Below, piece by piece: positions 51,520 to 58,828 of a DNA stretch of 64,000 nucleotides. The notes under the pieces are model-generated. The model did not search any database. It was not told where the DNA came from and was given only the letters and a program-made list of their open reading frames with translations. Origin of the DNA: CAZMVY01 sp964617875. Its GTDB lineage: Bacteria > Planctomycetota > Phycisphaerae > UBA1845 > PWPN01. The stretch covers positions 9,126 to 73,125 of the forward strand of contig CAZUAI010000020.1 of NCBI GenBank assembly GCA_964617875.1, given 5' to 3'. A program made the translations under genes and the position numbers. The first letter of the stretch is position 1. Every line of letters starts with the position of its first letter.

Positions 51520-52790
51520 CGCCATTCTGGGTGGCCATCATTCTGATTGCGGCGACGTGCTATATCAGCACGGCGAACCTCGCCCTGCGGCGCCTGTCGC
51601 GGGCCAGAATGGCCGACCTCGCCGAGCGATGGGGGCGGGCGCACCGCGTCAACCGGATTCTCGAGCACCTCGACGAGCTGACCCTGATGACGTCCACCGT
51701 GCGAATGGCCGTCAATCTCGCCATCGTGCTGGTCATCGTCCACATCTTCCGCGACCGGATGGATGCACCGCTGGTCTACTACGCCTCGATCTTCACCGCC
51801 TCGGTGGTGCTCGTGCTGGTCTTCGGCGTGGCGATCCCCAACGGCTGGGCGAAGTACGCGGGCGAACCGCTGCTGCTGGCGACCCTCCCGCTGCTCTACG
51901 TCCTGCGGATCGTCGTCAGTCCGATCGTCGCGTTCCTTCGCCTGTTCGACGGCCTGATCCGGCGGCTCGCCGGCGTGCCCCTCGTCGATTCCGAAGAGGC
52001 CGGCGCCGAACAGATGGAGCAGGAGATCCTGACGGTCGTCTCCGAGGGCGAGGCGCACGGCGCCGTGGACGAGGAAGAAAAGGAGATGATCGAGTCGGTC
52101 ATGGAACTCGACGAGATGCAGGTCGGGCAGATCATGACGCCCCGGACCGAGATCGTCTCGCTGCCGACCACGGCCACGCTCTTCGAGGCAAAGGACCTCA
52201 TTGCGAAGGAGGGCCACTCGCGCATCCCCGTCTGCGAGGAGTCGCTCGACAACGTCGTCGGCGTCCTCTACGCGAAGGACCTGCTCAACTTCGACCGCAC
52301 GGACGACTTCGATGCGACGCGCGTCATGCGGAAGGTCCCCTTCGTCCCCGAGACCAAGCCGCTGCGGGACCTCCTCCGCGAGTTCCGCACGAACAAGGTG
52401 CACATCGCGATCGTGCTCGACGAGTACGGCGGCACCGCCGGCCTGGTCACCATCGAGGACATCGTCGAGGAACTCGTCGGCGACATCGCGGACGAGTTCG
52501 AGCCGCCGGCGCCGGAAACGATGCGCAAGATCGACGACGACACCGTCGAACTCGATGCCCGCGTCCACGTCAAGGAGATCAACGACGAACTGGGCGTCTC
52601 GCTGCCGGAGGACGAAAGCTACGATACGATCGGCGGGTTCGTCATCAGCACGCTCGGCCGGATCCCCGCCGTCAACGAGGAGTTGCAGCACGGCAACGTG
52701 CGGATCTGCGTCCTCGACGCCGAACCGCGGCGAGTGAACCGGCTTCGCGTCCAGATCTGCCGCGAGCCGCAGGAATCGCCTGGGGCCTGA
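51516..52790 (+). CDS. CNNM/CorC-type transporter-associated protein (CBS pair)
   Basis: 424 residues, start overlapping the ybeY stop. The N-terminal DUF21 membrane domain has about three to four helices (FWVAIILIAATCYIS, AVNLAIVLVIVHIF, IFTASVVLVLVFGVAIP). It is followed by two CBS domains (about 205-325: MTPRTEIVSLP, EGHSRIPVCEES, VGVLYAKDLL, VLDEYGGTAGLVTIEDIVEELVG split across them) and a C-terminal CorC/HlyC domain (DTIGGFVISTLGRIP). The family takes part in magnesium or cobalt handling. It ends the phoH operon. Confidence 0.93.
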   Translation: MTPFWVAIILIAATCYISTANLALRRLSRARMADLAERWGRAHRVNRILEHLDELTLMTSTVRMAVNLAIVLVIVHIFRDRMDAPLVYYASIFTASVVLVLVFGVAIPNGWAKYAGEPLLLATLPLLYVLRIVVSPIVAFLRLFDGLIRRLAGVPLVDSEEAGAEQMEQEILTVVSEGEAHGAVDEEEKEMIESVMELDEMQVGQIMTPRTEIVSLPTTATLFEAKDLIAKEGHSRIPVCEESLDNVVGVLYAKDLLNFDRTDDFDATRVMRKVPFVPETKPLRDLLREFRTNKVHIAIVLDEYGGTAGLVTIEDIVEELVGDIADEFEPPAPETMRKIDDDTVELDARVHVKEINDELGVSLPEDESYDTIGGFVISTLGRIPAVNEELQHGNVRICVLDAEPRRVNRLRVQICREPQESPGA

Positions 52791-52819
52791 CCGGTTCGGC
52801 GGGCCCCGCCCCGCTTCAC

Positions 52820-53863
52820 TCAGAGGATCAGCATCGCGTCGCCATAGCTGTAGAAGCGATAGCGCCGGGCGATGGCCTCGTCGTACGCCCGGCGGACGAG
52901 GTCGCGCCCGGCAAATGCGTAGATCATCGCCAGCAGCGTGCTGCCGGGCAGGTGGAAGTTCGTGATCATGGCGTCCACGGCGCGGAAGGCATACGGCGGG
53001 TAGATGAAGATGTCGGTCCAGCCGCTCCCGGCGTGGAGCGTGCCGGACGCATCGGCGCAGGTCTCGAGCACGCGGGCCGCGGTCGTGCCCACCGCCACAA
53101 TGCGACGGCCGCCGGTCCGGGCCGCGTTGATCGAATCGGCCGCCGCGGCGGGCAGGTCGTACCACTCGGAGTGCATTTTGTGCCGGGCGAGATCGTCTGC
53201 CGTAATCGGGGTGAACGTTCCCATGCCGACGTGCAGCGTTACGCGGGCAGACTCGACGCCCCTGGCGGCCAGCGATGCGAAAACCTCGTCGGTGAAGTGC
53301 AGGCCGGCCGTGGGGGCGGCGACCGCTCCCGGACGCCGGGCGTAGATCGTCTGGTAGCGGTCCTGGTCCGTGCGATCGGTGTCCGGTCGGGCGTGCGTGC
53401 GTCGGATGTACGGCGGCAGCGGGGTGTGGCCGATCTCGCCCAGGATGCGTTCGGCGCTCTCCGGAGGTTCGACGCGGGCTTCCCACAGCCCCCGCTCGCC
53501 GCGGTGGACGAGAGTAACGACAAACCGTCCCTGGCCGAGGTTCAGCGTCTGCCCCTCGCGCAAGCGGCCGTGCCCCTCGAGCAGGACCTCCCATACGCCC
53601 GACCGGACCTCGCGAAGAAAGAGGCCCGGCACACGACCGCCCGTCGCCCGCCGAGCTTCGAATCTGGCCGGAACGACGCGGGTTTCGTTGACGACCAGAA
53701 GCGCACAAGCGGGCACATATCGGCTGATTTGGTCAAAGGTAGCGTGCTGGATTTCGCCGGTCGCCCTGTCGAGGACGAGGAGCCGGCTGGCGTCGCGCCT
53801 GTCGGCGGGATGCTGGGCGATCAACTCTGGCGGGAGGTCGTAGCTGAGATCGGTTTTTCTCAT
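52820..53863 (-). CDS. queA: tRNA preQ1(34) S-adenosylmethionine ribosyltransferase-isomerase
   Basis: 347 residues from the ATG at 53863. It makes epoxyqueuosine in the wobble base of tRNA. Typical segments are FDYDLPPELIAQHP-like LSYDLPPELIAQHPA, RDASRLLVLDR, LLVVNETRVVPAR, YQTIYARRPGAVAAPTAGLHF-like text, LHVGMGTFTPI, HSEWYDLP, VGTTAARVLE and ITNFHLPGSTLL with FYSYGDAMLIL at the end. Its promoter ends just before the ATG, so the mRNA may be leaderless; earlier in-frame starts would overlap the promoter. Confidence 0.95.
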   Translation of the reverse strand: MRKTDLSYDLPPELIAQHPADRRDASRLLVLDRATGEIQHATFDQISRYVPACALLVVNETRVVPARFEARRATGGRVPGLFLREVRSGVWEVLLEGHGRLREGQTLNLGQGRFVVTLVHRGERGLWEARVEPPESAERILGEIGHTPLPPYIRRTHARPDTDRTDQDRYQTIYARRPGAVAAPTAGLHFTDEVFASLAARGVESARVTLHVGMGTFTPITADDLARHKMHSEWYDLPAAAADSINAARTGGRRIVAVGTTAARVLETCADASGTLHAGSGWTDIFIYPPYAFRAVDAMITNFHLPGSTLLAMIYAFAGRDLVRRAYDEAIARRYRFYSYGDAMLIL

Positions 53864-53867
53864 TTTA

Positions 53868-53895
53868 ACTGTACTATGTTGCAGCCCTGTGGCAA
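53868..53895 (-). promoter_or_regulatory. queA promoter with overlapping inverted repeat
   Basis: On the minus strand: TTGCCA (53895-53890), 16-bp spacer, TACAGT (53873-53868), placing the transcript start at or next to the ATG. TGTTGC (53877-53882) and GCAACA (53892-53897) form an inverted repeat across the promoter that could be an operator. Confidence 0.45.
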
Positions 53896-54332
53896 CATCG
53901 GCATCCAGCGGCAACGGAACGCGGGACCAGTTATAACCCGTTACGGGACCAGCTGTTGTACCACGATTATCGCCCGTTCGCGTTGCTTATCATCAACAAC
54001 GTCCATATTGCGCATTTGGGTTGCCTGCGGCAAGCGCGATAAAGTCTACGCAGGTAGCCTATTGTGAAACGATGACTTAGGACTTCCGCCCCAACTCCTC
54101 TGAATTGTCGGACCAACATGGTACGCAATTTGCCCCATTTGCCATATGTCTTGTCCGTCTTCGCGCGTCCGTTCTCAACTCGGGCGCCATGGTGCTGACC
54201 GGAGTTGGAAGGATTTTCGAGGCAGGGGTGTCGATCATGACGGCGTCGATCACGACCTTCGACGCGCATGTGGGTTGCGCTTTGCGCAGGTTCGGCCATT
54301 TCTCGGCGTCGTGAGAGTCTCGGTTTGAGGGG
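53896..54332. other. Low-GC intergenic region, possible decayed gene or mobile remnant
   Basis: 437 bases whose GC content (near 50 percent in places) is well below that of the surroundings. Short frames are open on both strands (for example 54077-54379 minus), but none has a ribosome-binding site and recognisable motif. No terminal inverted repeats or transposase motif were found. It may be a decayed acquisition. Confidence 0.4.
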
Positions 54333-55667
54333 CTAGTTGCCGTACCGGCGGAGAACCAACGCTGCGTTCTGCCCGCCACCGAGTGCGTACGCGGTCGTCA
54401 CGGCCGTGCCCACGTTCGAGCGGAGGGCCTGGCCGCGAACGACATTGATGCCGCATTCGGGATCCACGCGGTCGGTGTTTCGGGATGCGGGGACCGCGCC
54501 GTGCGTCAGGCAGAGCGCCGCAATGCCGACGTCGATGGCCCCGCTTCCGGCACCGTTGTTTCCGATCGCGCCTTTCGTCGCCAGCACGGGGATGTCGCCT
54601 GCCCGGCGGCCGTAGACCTCGTGGATTGCCCGGGCCTCGCCGAGGTCGTGCTCGCGCGTGGCACAGCCGAAGGCGCCGACGAGATCGACGTCATCGGGAC
54701 TGATGCCGGCATCGCGGATCGCTTTGCGCATCGCAAGGGCGATCGAAGTGCCGCTGGTGTCCGCCTGCTTCCAGCTCCTCGGGTTGGCGCTGGCGCCGAA
54801 ACCGATCACCTCGGCGTAGATCGTTGCGTTGCGGGCCTTCGCGTGTTCCAGTTCCTCGAGGATGAGCAGGCCGCCGCCCTCGCTGATGACGGTGCCGCTT
54901 CGATCGGCGTCGAAGGGCCGGCATGCCGCGCCGGGGTCGGCATTGCGGTCGGTCGCGAGCCGCTGGAGCAGGCTCTGCCGGATCAGGCCCATCGGATTGA
55001 GCTTGCTCTCGGCGCCGCCGCAGATGCACACGTCCGCGGCGCCGCGGGCGATCGTCCGATACGCCTCGCCGATGGCGAGATGGCTCGACGCCTCCCCGCA
55101 CGTAATGGTGTTCGACGGCGCCTGCGCATCGTGCACGATGGTGACGTGGCAGGCGAGCATGTTGGGGAGAAACTTCAGCAGCCACAGCGGGGTGAGGTTG
55201 TTCATTCCCTCGCTGCCCCAGCGGCGGAGGCTGAACTGTCGCGACTCGTCGGCGGCGGTGAACAGCGCCCCGGCCAGCTCCGTGAGGTCGGCGCAGATCA
55301 GGCCGGCGCCGATGTTGGCGCCGAACCGCGTGGGGTCGATGTTCGGCGGCGCCTCGGCCTCGCCGCGCTCGATCAGGCATTTGGTCTTCAGTCCCGCGTC
55401 CCGCGCCGCCTCGTAGGCGCACACGACGGCGATCTCGATGTCGCGGGCCATGATCTTGACGCTCTTGCGGTAGCTCTTGGGGACGCAGTCGCTGACTTTG
55501 AGCGAGTCGATCTGCCCGGCGATCTGGGAATCGAACCGCGACGGGTCGAAGGCCTCGATCCGGCGGATGCCGCACGCCCCGTCCATCAGGGCCTGCCACA
55601 CGGCCTTCGCGCCCGTGCCGATCGGCGTCACCAGCCCCAATCCCGTCACCACCACGCGCCGATTCAA
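54333..55667 (-). CDS. Beta-ketoacyl-ACP synthase (FabF-like) with altered catalytic triad
   Basis: 444 residues. Thiolase-fold ketosynthase: VVVTGLGLVTPIGTG, PSNTITCGEASSHLAIGEAYR (C190 in the position of the active cysteine), AESKLNPMG, DRSGTVISEGGGLL and GTAVTTAYALGGGQNAALVL. The two catalytic histidines are absent: HGT becomes GAFGCATREHD (F333) and GH becomes AIGNNGAG (N370). Thus the Cys-His-His triad is Cys-Phe-Asn, and normal decarboxylative condensation is unlikely; it may act as a partner of another synthase or do a different acyl transfer. Its start overlaps the dehydratase gene (ATGA), the last of a four-gene cluster with an ACP. Confidence 0.88.
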   Translation of the reverse strand: MNRRVVVTGLGLVTPIGTGAKAVWQALMDGACGIRRIEAFDPSRFDSQIAGQIDSLKVSDCVPKSYRKSVKIMARDIEIAVVCAYEAARDAGLKTKCLIERGEAEAPPNIDPTRFGANIGAGLICADLTELAGALFTAADESRQFSLRRWGSEGMNNLTPLWLLKFLPNMLACHVTIVHDAQAPSNTITCGEASSHLAIGEAYRTIARGAADVCICGGAESKLNPMGLIRQSLLQRLATDRNADPGAACRPFDADRSGTVISEGGGLLILEELEHAKARNATIYAEVIGFGASANPRSWKQADTSGTSIALAMRKAIRDAGISPDDVDLVGAFGCATREHDLGEARAIHEVYGRRAGDIPVLATKGAIGNNGAGSGAIDVGIAALCLTHGAVPASRNTDRVDPECGINVVRGQALRSNVGTAVTTAYALGGGQNAALVLRRYGN

Positions 55668-56140
55668 GAGGCTCTCCCCACGTTGTACATGTGCAGCAAC
55701 GACTTGAACTGATCCGTGAAGACGAAGTTCTCCTGGGGGAACTTCAGGCCGCTCATGTTCTGGTCAATGTGCGAGAAGAAGAGGTCCACCTGGCCGAACG
55801 GCTCGCCGTTGAGGAGGATCTTCCCGCTCGTGGAAGCGCCCGCGTCGGCGATCTGCTCGATCACGGCCTCGTACTGGAGCTGGTCGCCCGGGCGGGCCAG
55901 TCCGTCGAACGCCGCGCGTTTGATCTTCGCCAGGATGACCTTTTCCCGGAAGTCCCGCGCGTGACCGACGAGGATGCCCGCCGTCTGCGCCATCCCCTCG
56001 ATCATCAGGCTGGCCGGCATGACCGGGTAGCCCGGAAAGTGGTCGTGGAGATGCTCCTCCGCGAGCGTCAGGTTCTTGACGGCCACGGCCCGCCGGCCGG
56101 GCTCGAACGCGACGAACTTGTCGATCCAGATCCAGCGCAT
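55664..56140 (-). CDS. FabZ-like 3-hydroxyacyl-ACP dehydratase (first copy)
   Basis: 158 residues, hot-dog fold. The active-site segment LHDHFPGYPVMPASLMIEGMAQTAG holds the catalytic His (H34) and Glu (E48), and LAKIKRAAFDGLARPGD follows the FabZ order. Its C-terminus (ENFVFTDQFKSLLHMYNVG) is longer than in FabZ. It lies between the ACP and the ketosynthase on the minus strand and is coupled to the latter by a 4-bp overlap. It is about 40 percent alike by eye to the second dehydratase-like protein of the cluster, suggesting gene duplication. Confidence 0.88.
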   Translation of the reverse strand: MRWIWIDKFVAFEPGRRAVAVKNLTLAEEHLHDHFPGYPVMPASLMIEGMAQTAGILVGHARDFREKVILAKIKRAAFDGLARPGDQLQYEAVIEQIADAGASTSGKILLNGEPFGQVDLFFSHIDQNMSGLKFPQENFVFTDQFKSLLHMYNVGRAS

Positions 56141-56179
56141 GCGATTTGTGTCGATCCCCGCGCCCTCAAGCGACGCGTG

Positions 56180-56572
56180 TTACGCGGCCTTCAGCTTGGC
56201 CTCGATGTAGTTGACGATCGTCCGCACCGTGAAGAGATCCGGCATCTTGTTGACGTCGGGGTTCTTCTCGAACTCGGTGAAGTCGGCGTGAGGCATCGAT
56301 TTCTTGAGCTGCTCCATGCCGGCGGTGGTGATCTTGCCGTTCTCGACGTAGTCCGGGTTGTTCAGGATGTCGTCGGGGAACAGCTCGCCGCGCGGGATCT
56401 TGATGCTGAACGCCTTCTCCAGGCGGAACATGATGTCGAGGAAATCAATGCTCTCGGCCCCGAGGTCGCCGGTCAGCGTCGCGTCTTCCGTAACTTCGTC
56501 GCTGTCCACGCCCAGTGCGTCCACCAGGGTCTCCTGAACGCTCGCAAGGATCTCTTGGCGATTCATCGCCAT
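56180..56572 (-). CDS. Long acyl carrier protein
   Basis: 130 residues, longer than the usual 75-85. The phosphopantetheine site is GDLGAESIDFLDI (S41), with MNRQEILASVQETLVDALGV helix 1 and FRLEKAFSIKIPRGEL helix 2. An insert of roughly 45 residues (about 66-113, including DDILNNPDYVENGKITTAGM) precedes the last helix LFTVRTIVNYIEAKL. GGAGG lies 9 bases before the ATG. It would carry the acyl chain for the two dehydratases and the unusual ketosynthase around it. Inserts of this kind are seen in ACPs of specialised lipid clusters. Confidence 0.92.
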   Translation of the reverse strand: MAMNRQEILASVQETLVDALGVDSDEVTEDATLTGDLGAESIDFLDIMFRLEKAFSIKIPRGELFPDDILNNPDYVENGKITTAGMEQLKKSMPHADFTEFEKNPDVNKMPDLFTVRTIVNYIEAKLKAA

Positions 56573-56614
56573 TTCATCAAACCTCCATTTGCGGGAAAGT
56601 CGTAATCTCGTTCG

Positions 56615-57085
56615 CTACGTCAAACGCAATAGCCGAAACTGACGCCTCATGTTCTCGACAATCGTCCGGTCCACGTCGGCCATCGCGGGGTCACGGTCCG
56701 CCAGGTTGCTGTGCGCGAGGGTCCACCGGCCCTTGACCATCTCCTCGTCGCCGCAGCGCCCCAGTCCCTCGAACTCGCTCGAGGCCGCTTCGATCTTCCG
56801 CGCCTTCACCTCCAGCTCGAGCACCCGGCCGGGGGACACGAAGCTCTTGTATGTCACGTTCCGGGCTTCCGACAGAACCACCAGGCTGTGGGCGAAATCC
56901 TCCGTGGCCCTCACCAACCAGGCGGATGCCTCGACCAACGCTTCGATCATCAGCACGCCGGGCAACACCGGGAACGTCGGAAAGTGGTCGCCCAGGTACT
57001 CCTCGGCAAGCGTCAGGCCCTTCACGGCGCGGACACGAACCCCCGGTTCCATCTCGACAATCCGATCCAGCAGAACGAACTTCAT
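56615..57085 (-). CDS. FabZ-like dehydratase (second copy)
   Basis: 156 residues from the ATG at 57085. Hot-dog fold with LGDHFPTFPVLPGVLMIEAL, holding the catalytic His (H34) and Glu (E48), and KGLTLAEEYLGDHF aligned with the same region of the first copy (KNLTLAEEHLHDHF). The C-terminal 40 residues differ. First gene of the minus-strand cluster, with its own promoter. A role in making a specialised acyl chain is inferred from the cluster; the product is unknown. Confidence 0.85.
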   Translation of the reverse strand: MKFVLLDRIVEMEPGVRVRAVKGLTLAEEYLGDHFPTFPVLPGVLMIEALVEASAWLVRATEDFAHSLVVLSEARNVTYKSFVSPGRVLELEVKARKIEAASSEFEGLGRCGDEEMVKGRWTLAHSNLADRDPAMADVDRTIVENMRRQFRLLRLT

Positions 57086-57135
57086 AAGCACCCGTGCCCG
57101 CCATGTCGGGCTGCGCCAAGCCCATAGGTTGCGGC

Positions 57136-57164
57136 AGTTTACACACGACCGGAACAGCGCACAA
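57136..57164 (-). promoter_or_regulatory. Promoter of the acyl-chain cluster
   Basis: On the minus strand: TTGTGC (57164-57159), 17-bp spacer, TAAACT (57141-57136). It would drive the dehydratase-ACP-dehydratase-ketosynthase operon with a leader of about 45 bases. Confidence 0.5.
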
Positions 57165-57330
57165 GCCCCGTGTCCCGACCGCGCGCGGCATTCTACGCGG
57201 GGTGGGCCAGGGCTGCAACCCGGGCGGAAGAGCGACGAAGCGAAGCAGGACAGGAAAGCAGCGTCCCCCATAAGTTCCGGGCGATAGCGGCGCGGCGCCC
57301 GGCGAAAGACCGACCCGTCGCAGGCCGGGG

Positions 57331-58752
57331 CTACTCGGCTGTTCGTTCGATTCGTTGGCCGGGGGCGAGGGGGCCGCGGCCCCAGCCGGGGGGGATGTAG
57401 AGCAACAGCCGCGAGCCGGCGGCATGAACGACAATCGCAGCCGTTGGTGGCGACGTCGCGATCCGCAGAACCGTCTCCGGCTCGATGGGGCCCGGGGAAT
57501 CCCTGACTACGGCCGCAGCCCACTCGCCGGACCGCCAGACGGCCGTCGTCGAGCCGATCGGGGCCGCAGGCTCCGGCGGACGAGGTTCGCGGACGGCCAA
57601 GTCCCATTTCTTCAGTTCTGCCGGGGGCTGGCCATCCTCGGACGGTAGCACGTCTGCCCCGGCAAAGTCCATTTCTACCACCCGTACTTCCAGACGGGCG
57701 ACGGTCTTGCCGCCCTGGACCACCGCGAACGTCTGGCCGATCGCCACGCCATCGGAGTTGCCCGCGGAAATCAGGACATAGTTCTGGCGAACGTCGAAGA
57801 GTCGAGCCGCAAGCGGCGCCGAAGGCCGCGTCGCGGTCGGCCGCCCCACGGCCCGTAGGCCGACAGTCGGTTGCGTCGCGCAGAACGCACGGAGCGACCG
57901 GGCAAGGCAAAGGCGGTCGCTGCTCGTTGTGATGCCGGCGAGGCCGACGTAACGGTCGCCGTCGAAGAGTTCCATCGGGCGTTCGGGCTTGAGGCCGTCA
58001 CGGCGGGCCCCGGCGAGGGTCAGGGTCGCTCCTTCCTCGTTCGGCGCTACATCCATGACTACGGTTTCGGGCCGCCCTGTCCGCTTCATTGCGGCAGAGG
58101 GCCACAACTCCACCTGATCGCCGATGTCCGGTATCGCATTCGTGACCAGCGGGCGCGGTTGGACCAGCGCCGTCCGGTCCAGGACCTCGACGATCCGGCC
58201 GCAGGCGATGGGGAATCCGTCACGGCGAATCCAGACGGTGTCGCCCTCTTCGAATCCCGCCGCCCGGCCCGCATCAAGCCAGACCTGGCGATGTCCGGGG
58301 CCCACGCTGGCGGCGGTTGCGGTGATGGTCGTTTCCGTCGGCATGGCGTGTTTTCCCCGGATGACGGCCTGAGCCGGGACGACGAAGGCATGGAAGTGCG
58401 GATCCGGGACGGCCGCAGTCCGGGTCGATGCGGAACGGGTCGTAGCTCCCTCGGCCTCTATCGTGACGGGCAGACGGTCGGCGAGCCGGGCGGTCGCTTT
58501 GGCGTCCTCGATCGAAACGATCTCCCCGGCGGTGATCACGCTGGTGATGTCTTCGCCGTCCACGACGGCCACGCGGTCGCCCGGAGCGAGCCCCGCCTGC
58601 CGACCGGCCTCGAGCACGACCACCGGCTCGGTGCGCGATGCCCCGATCAGGGGCGCGGAGACGATCGCGGCGTGGGCGTTGGCCGTCAGGACCGCCAGGC
58701 CGAACACCATCACACACGGGGTCTTGCCGGACACCGTTTCGGGAAACCTCAT
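57331..58752 (-). CDS. Secreted beta-barrel-repeat protein, function unknown
   Basis: 473 residues. An N-terminal signal peptide (VMVFGLAVLTANAHA). The rest contains several modules with the pattern hydrophobic-GDxV...G..I.V (AGLAPGDRVAVVDGEDI, AAGFEEGDTVWIRRDGF, GNSDGVAIGQTFAVVQGGKTV), reminiscent of the small beta barrels in FlgT and MreC C-terminal domains. No catalytic motif is visible. It stands 245 bp upstream of the acyl-chain cluster on the same strand, with no clear link. Confidence 0.7.
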   Translation of the reverse strand: MRFPETVSGKTPCVMVFGLAVLTANAHAAIVSAPLIGASRTEPVVVLEAGRQAGLAPGDRVAVVDGEDITSVITAGEIVSIEDAKATARLADRLPVTIEAEGATTRSASTRTAAVPDPHFHAFVVPAQAVIRGKHAMPTETTITATAASVGPGHRQVWLDAGRAAGFEEGDTVWIRRDGFPIACGRIVEVLDRTALVQPRPLVTNAIPDIGDQVELWPSAAMKRTGRPETVVMDVAPNEEGATLTLAGARRDGLKPERPMELFDGDRYVGLAGITTSSDRLCLARSLRAFCATQPTVGLRAVGRPTATRPSAPLAARLFDVRQNYVLISAGNSDGVAIGQTFAVVQGGKTVARLEVRVVEMDFAGADVLPSEDGQPPAELKKWDLAVREPRPPEPAAPIGSTTAVWRSGEWAAAVVRDSPGPIEPETVLRIATSPPTAAIVVHAAGSRLLLYIPPGWGRGPLAPGQRIERTAE

Positions 58753-58800
58753 CGTGCCGCGAGTGTGCCCGCCCCATGGCGGTAATGCAAGAGGTGTCTG

Positions 58801-58828
58801 TTCTTCCGTTCTTCCGTCAGTCCGTTCC
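58801..58828 (-). repeat. GGAAC-rich element at the end of the sialidase gene (copy B)
   Basis: On the minus strand reads GGAACGGACTGACGGAAGAAC and onward. It is a diverged relative of copies A (18526-18558) and C (62183-62215), and its TGA is used as the sialidase stop codon. Confidence 0.5.

Noticed and set aside
54077..54379. Minus-strand frame considered as a transposase fragment
   Set aside because: No DDE or other transposase motif and no terminal repeats were found; the region is only noted as low-GC.
58260..58285. TTCGAATC sequence considered as a tRNA T-loop
   Set aside because: It lies inside a coding region and no acceptor or anticodon stems can be formed around it. No tRNA gene was found in the window.
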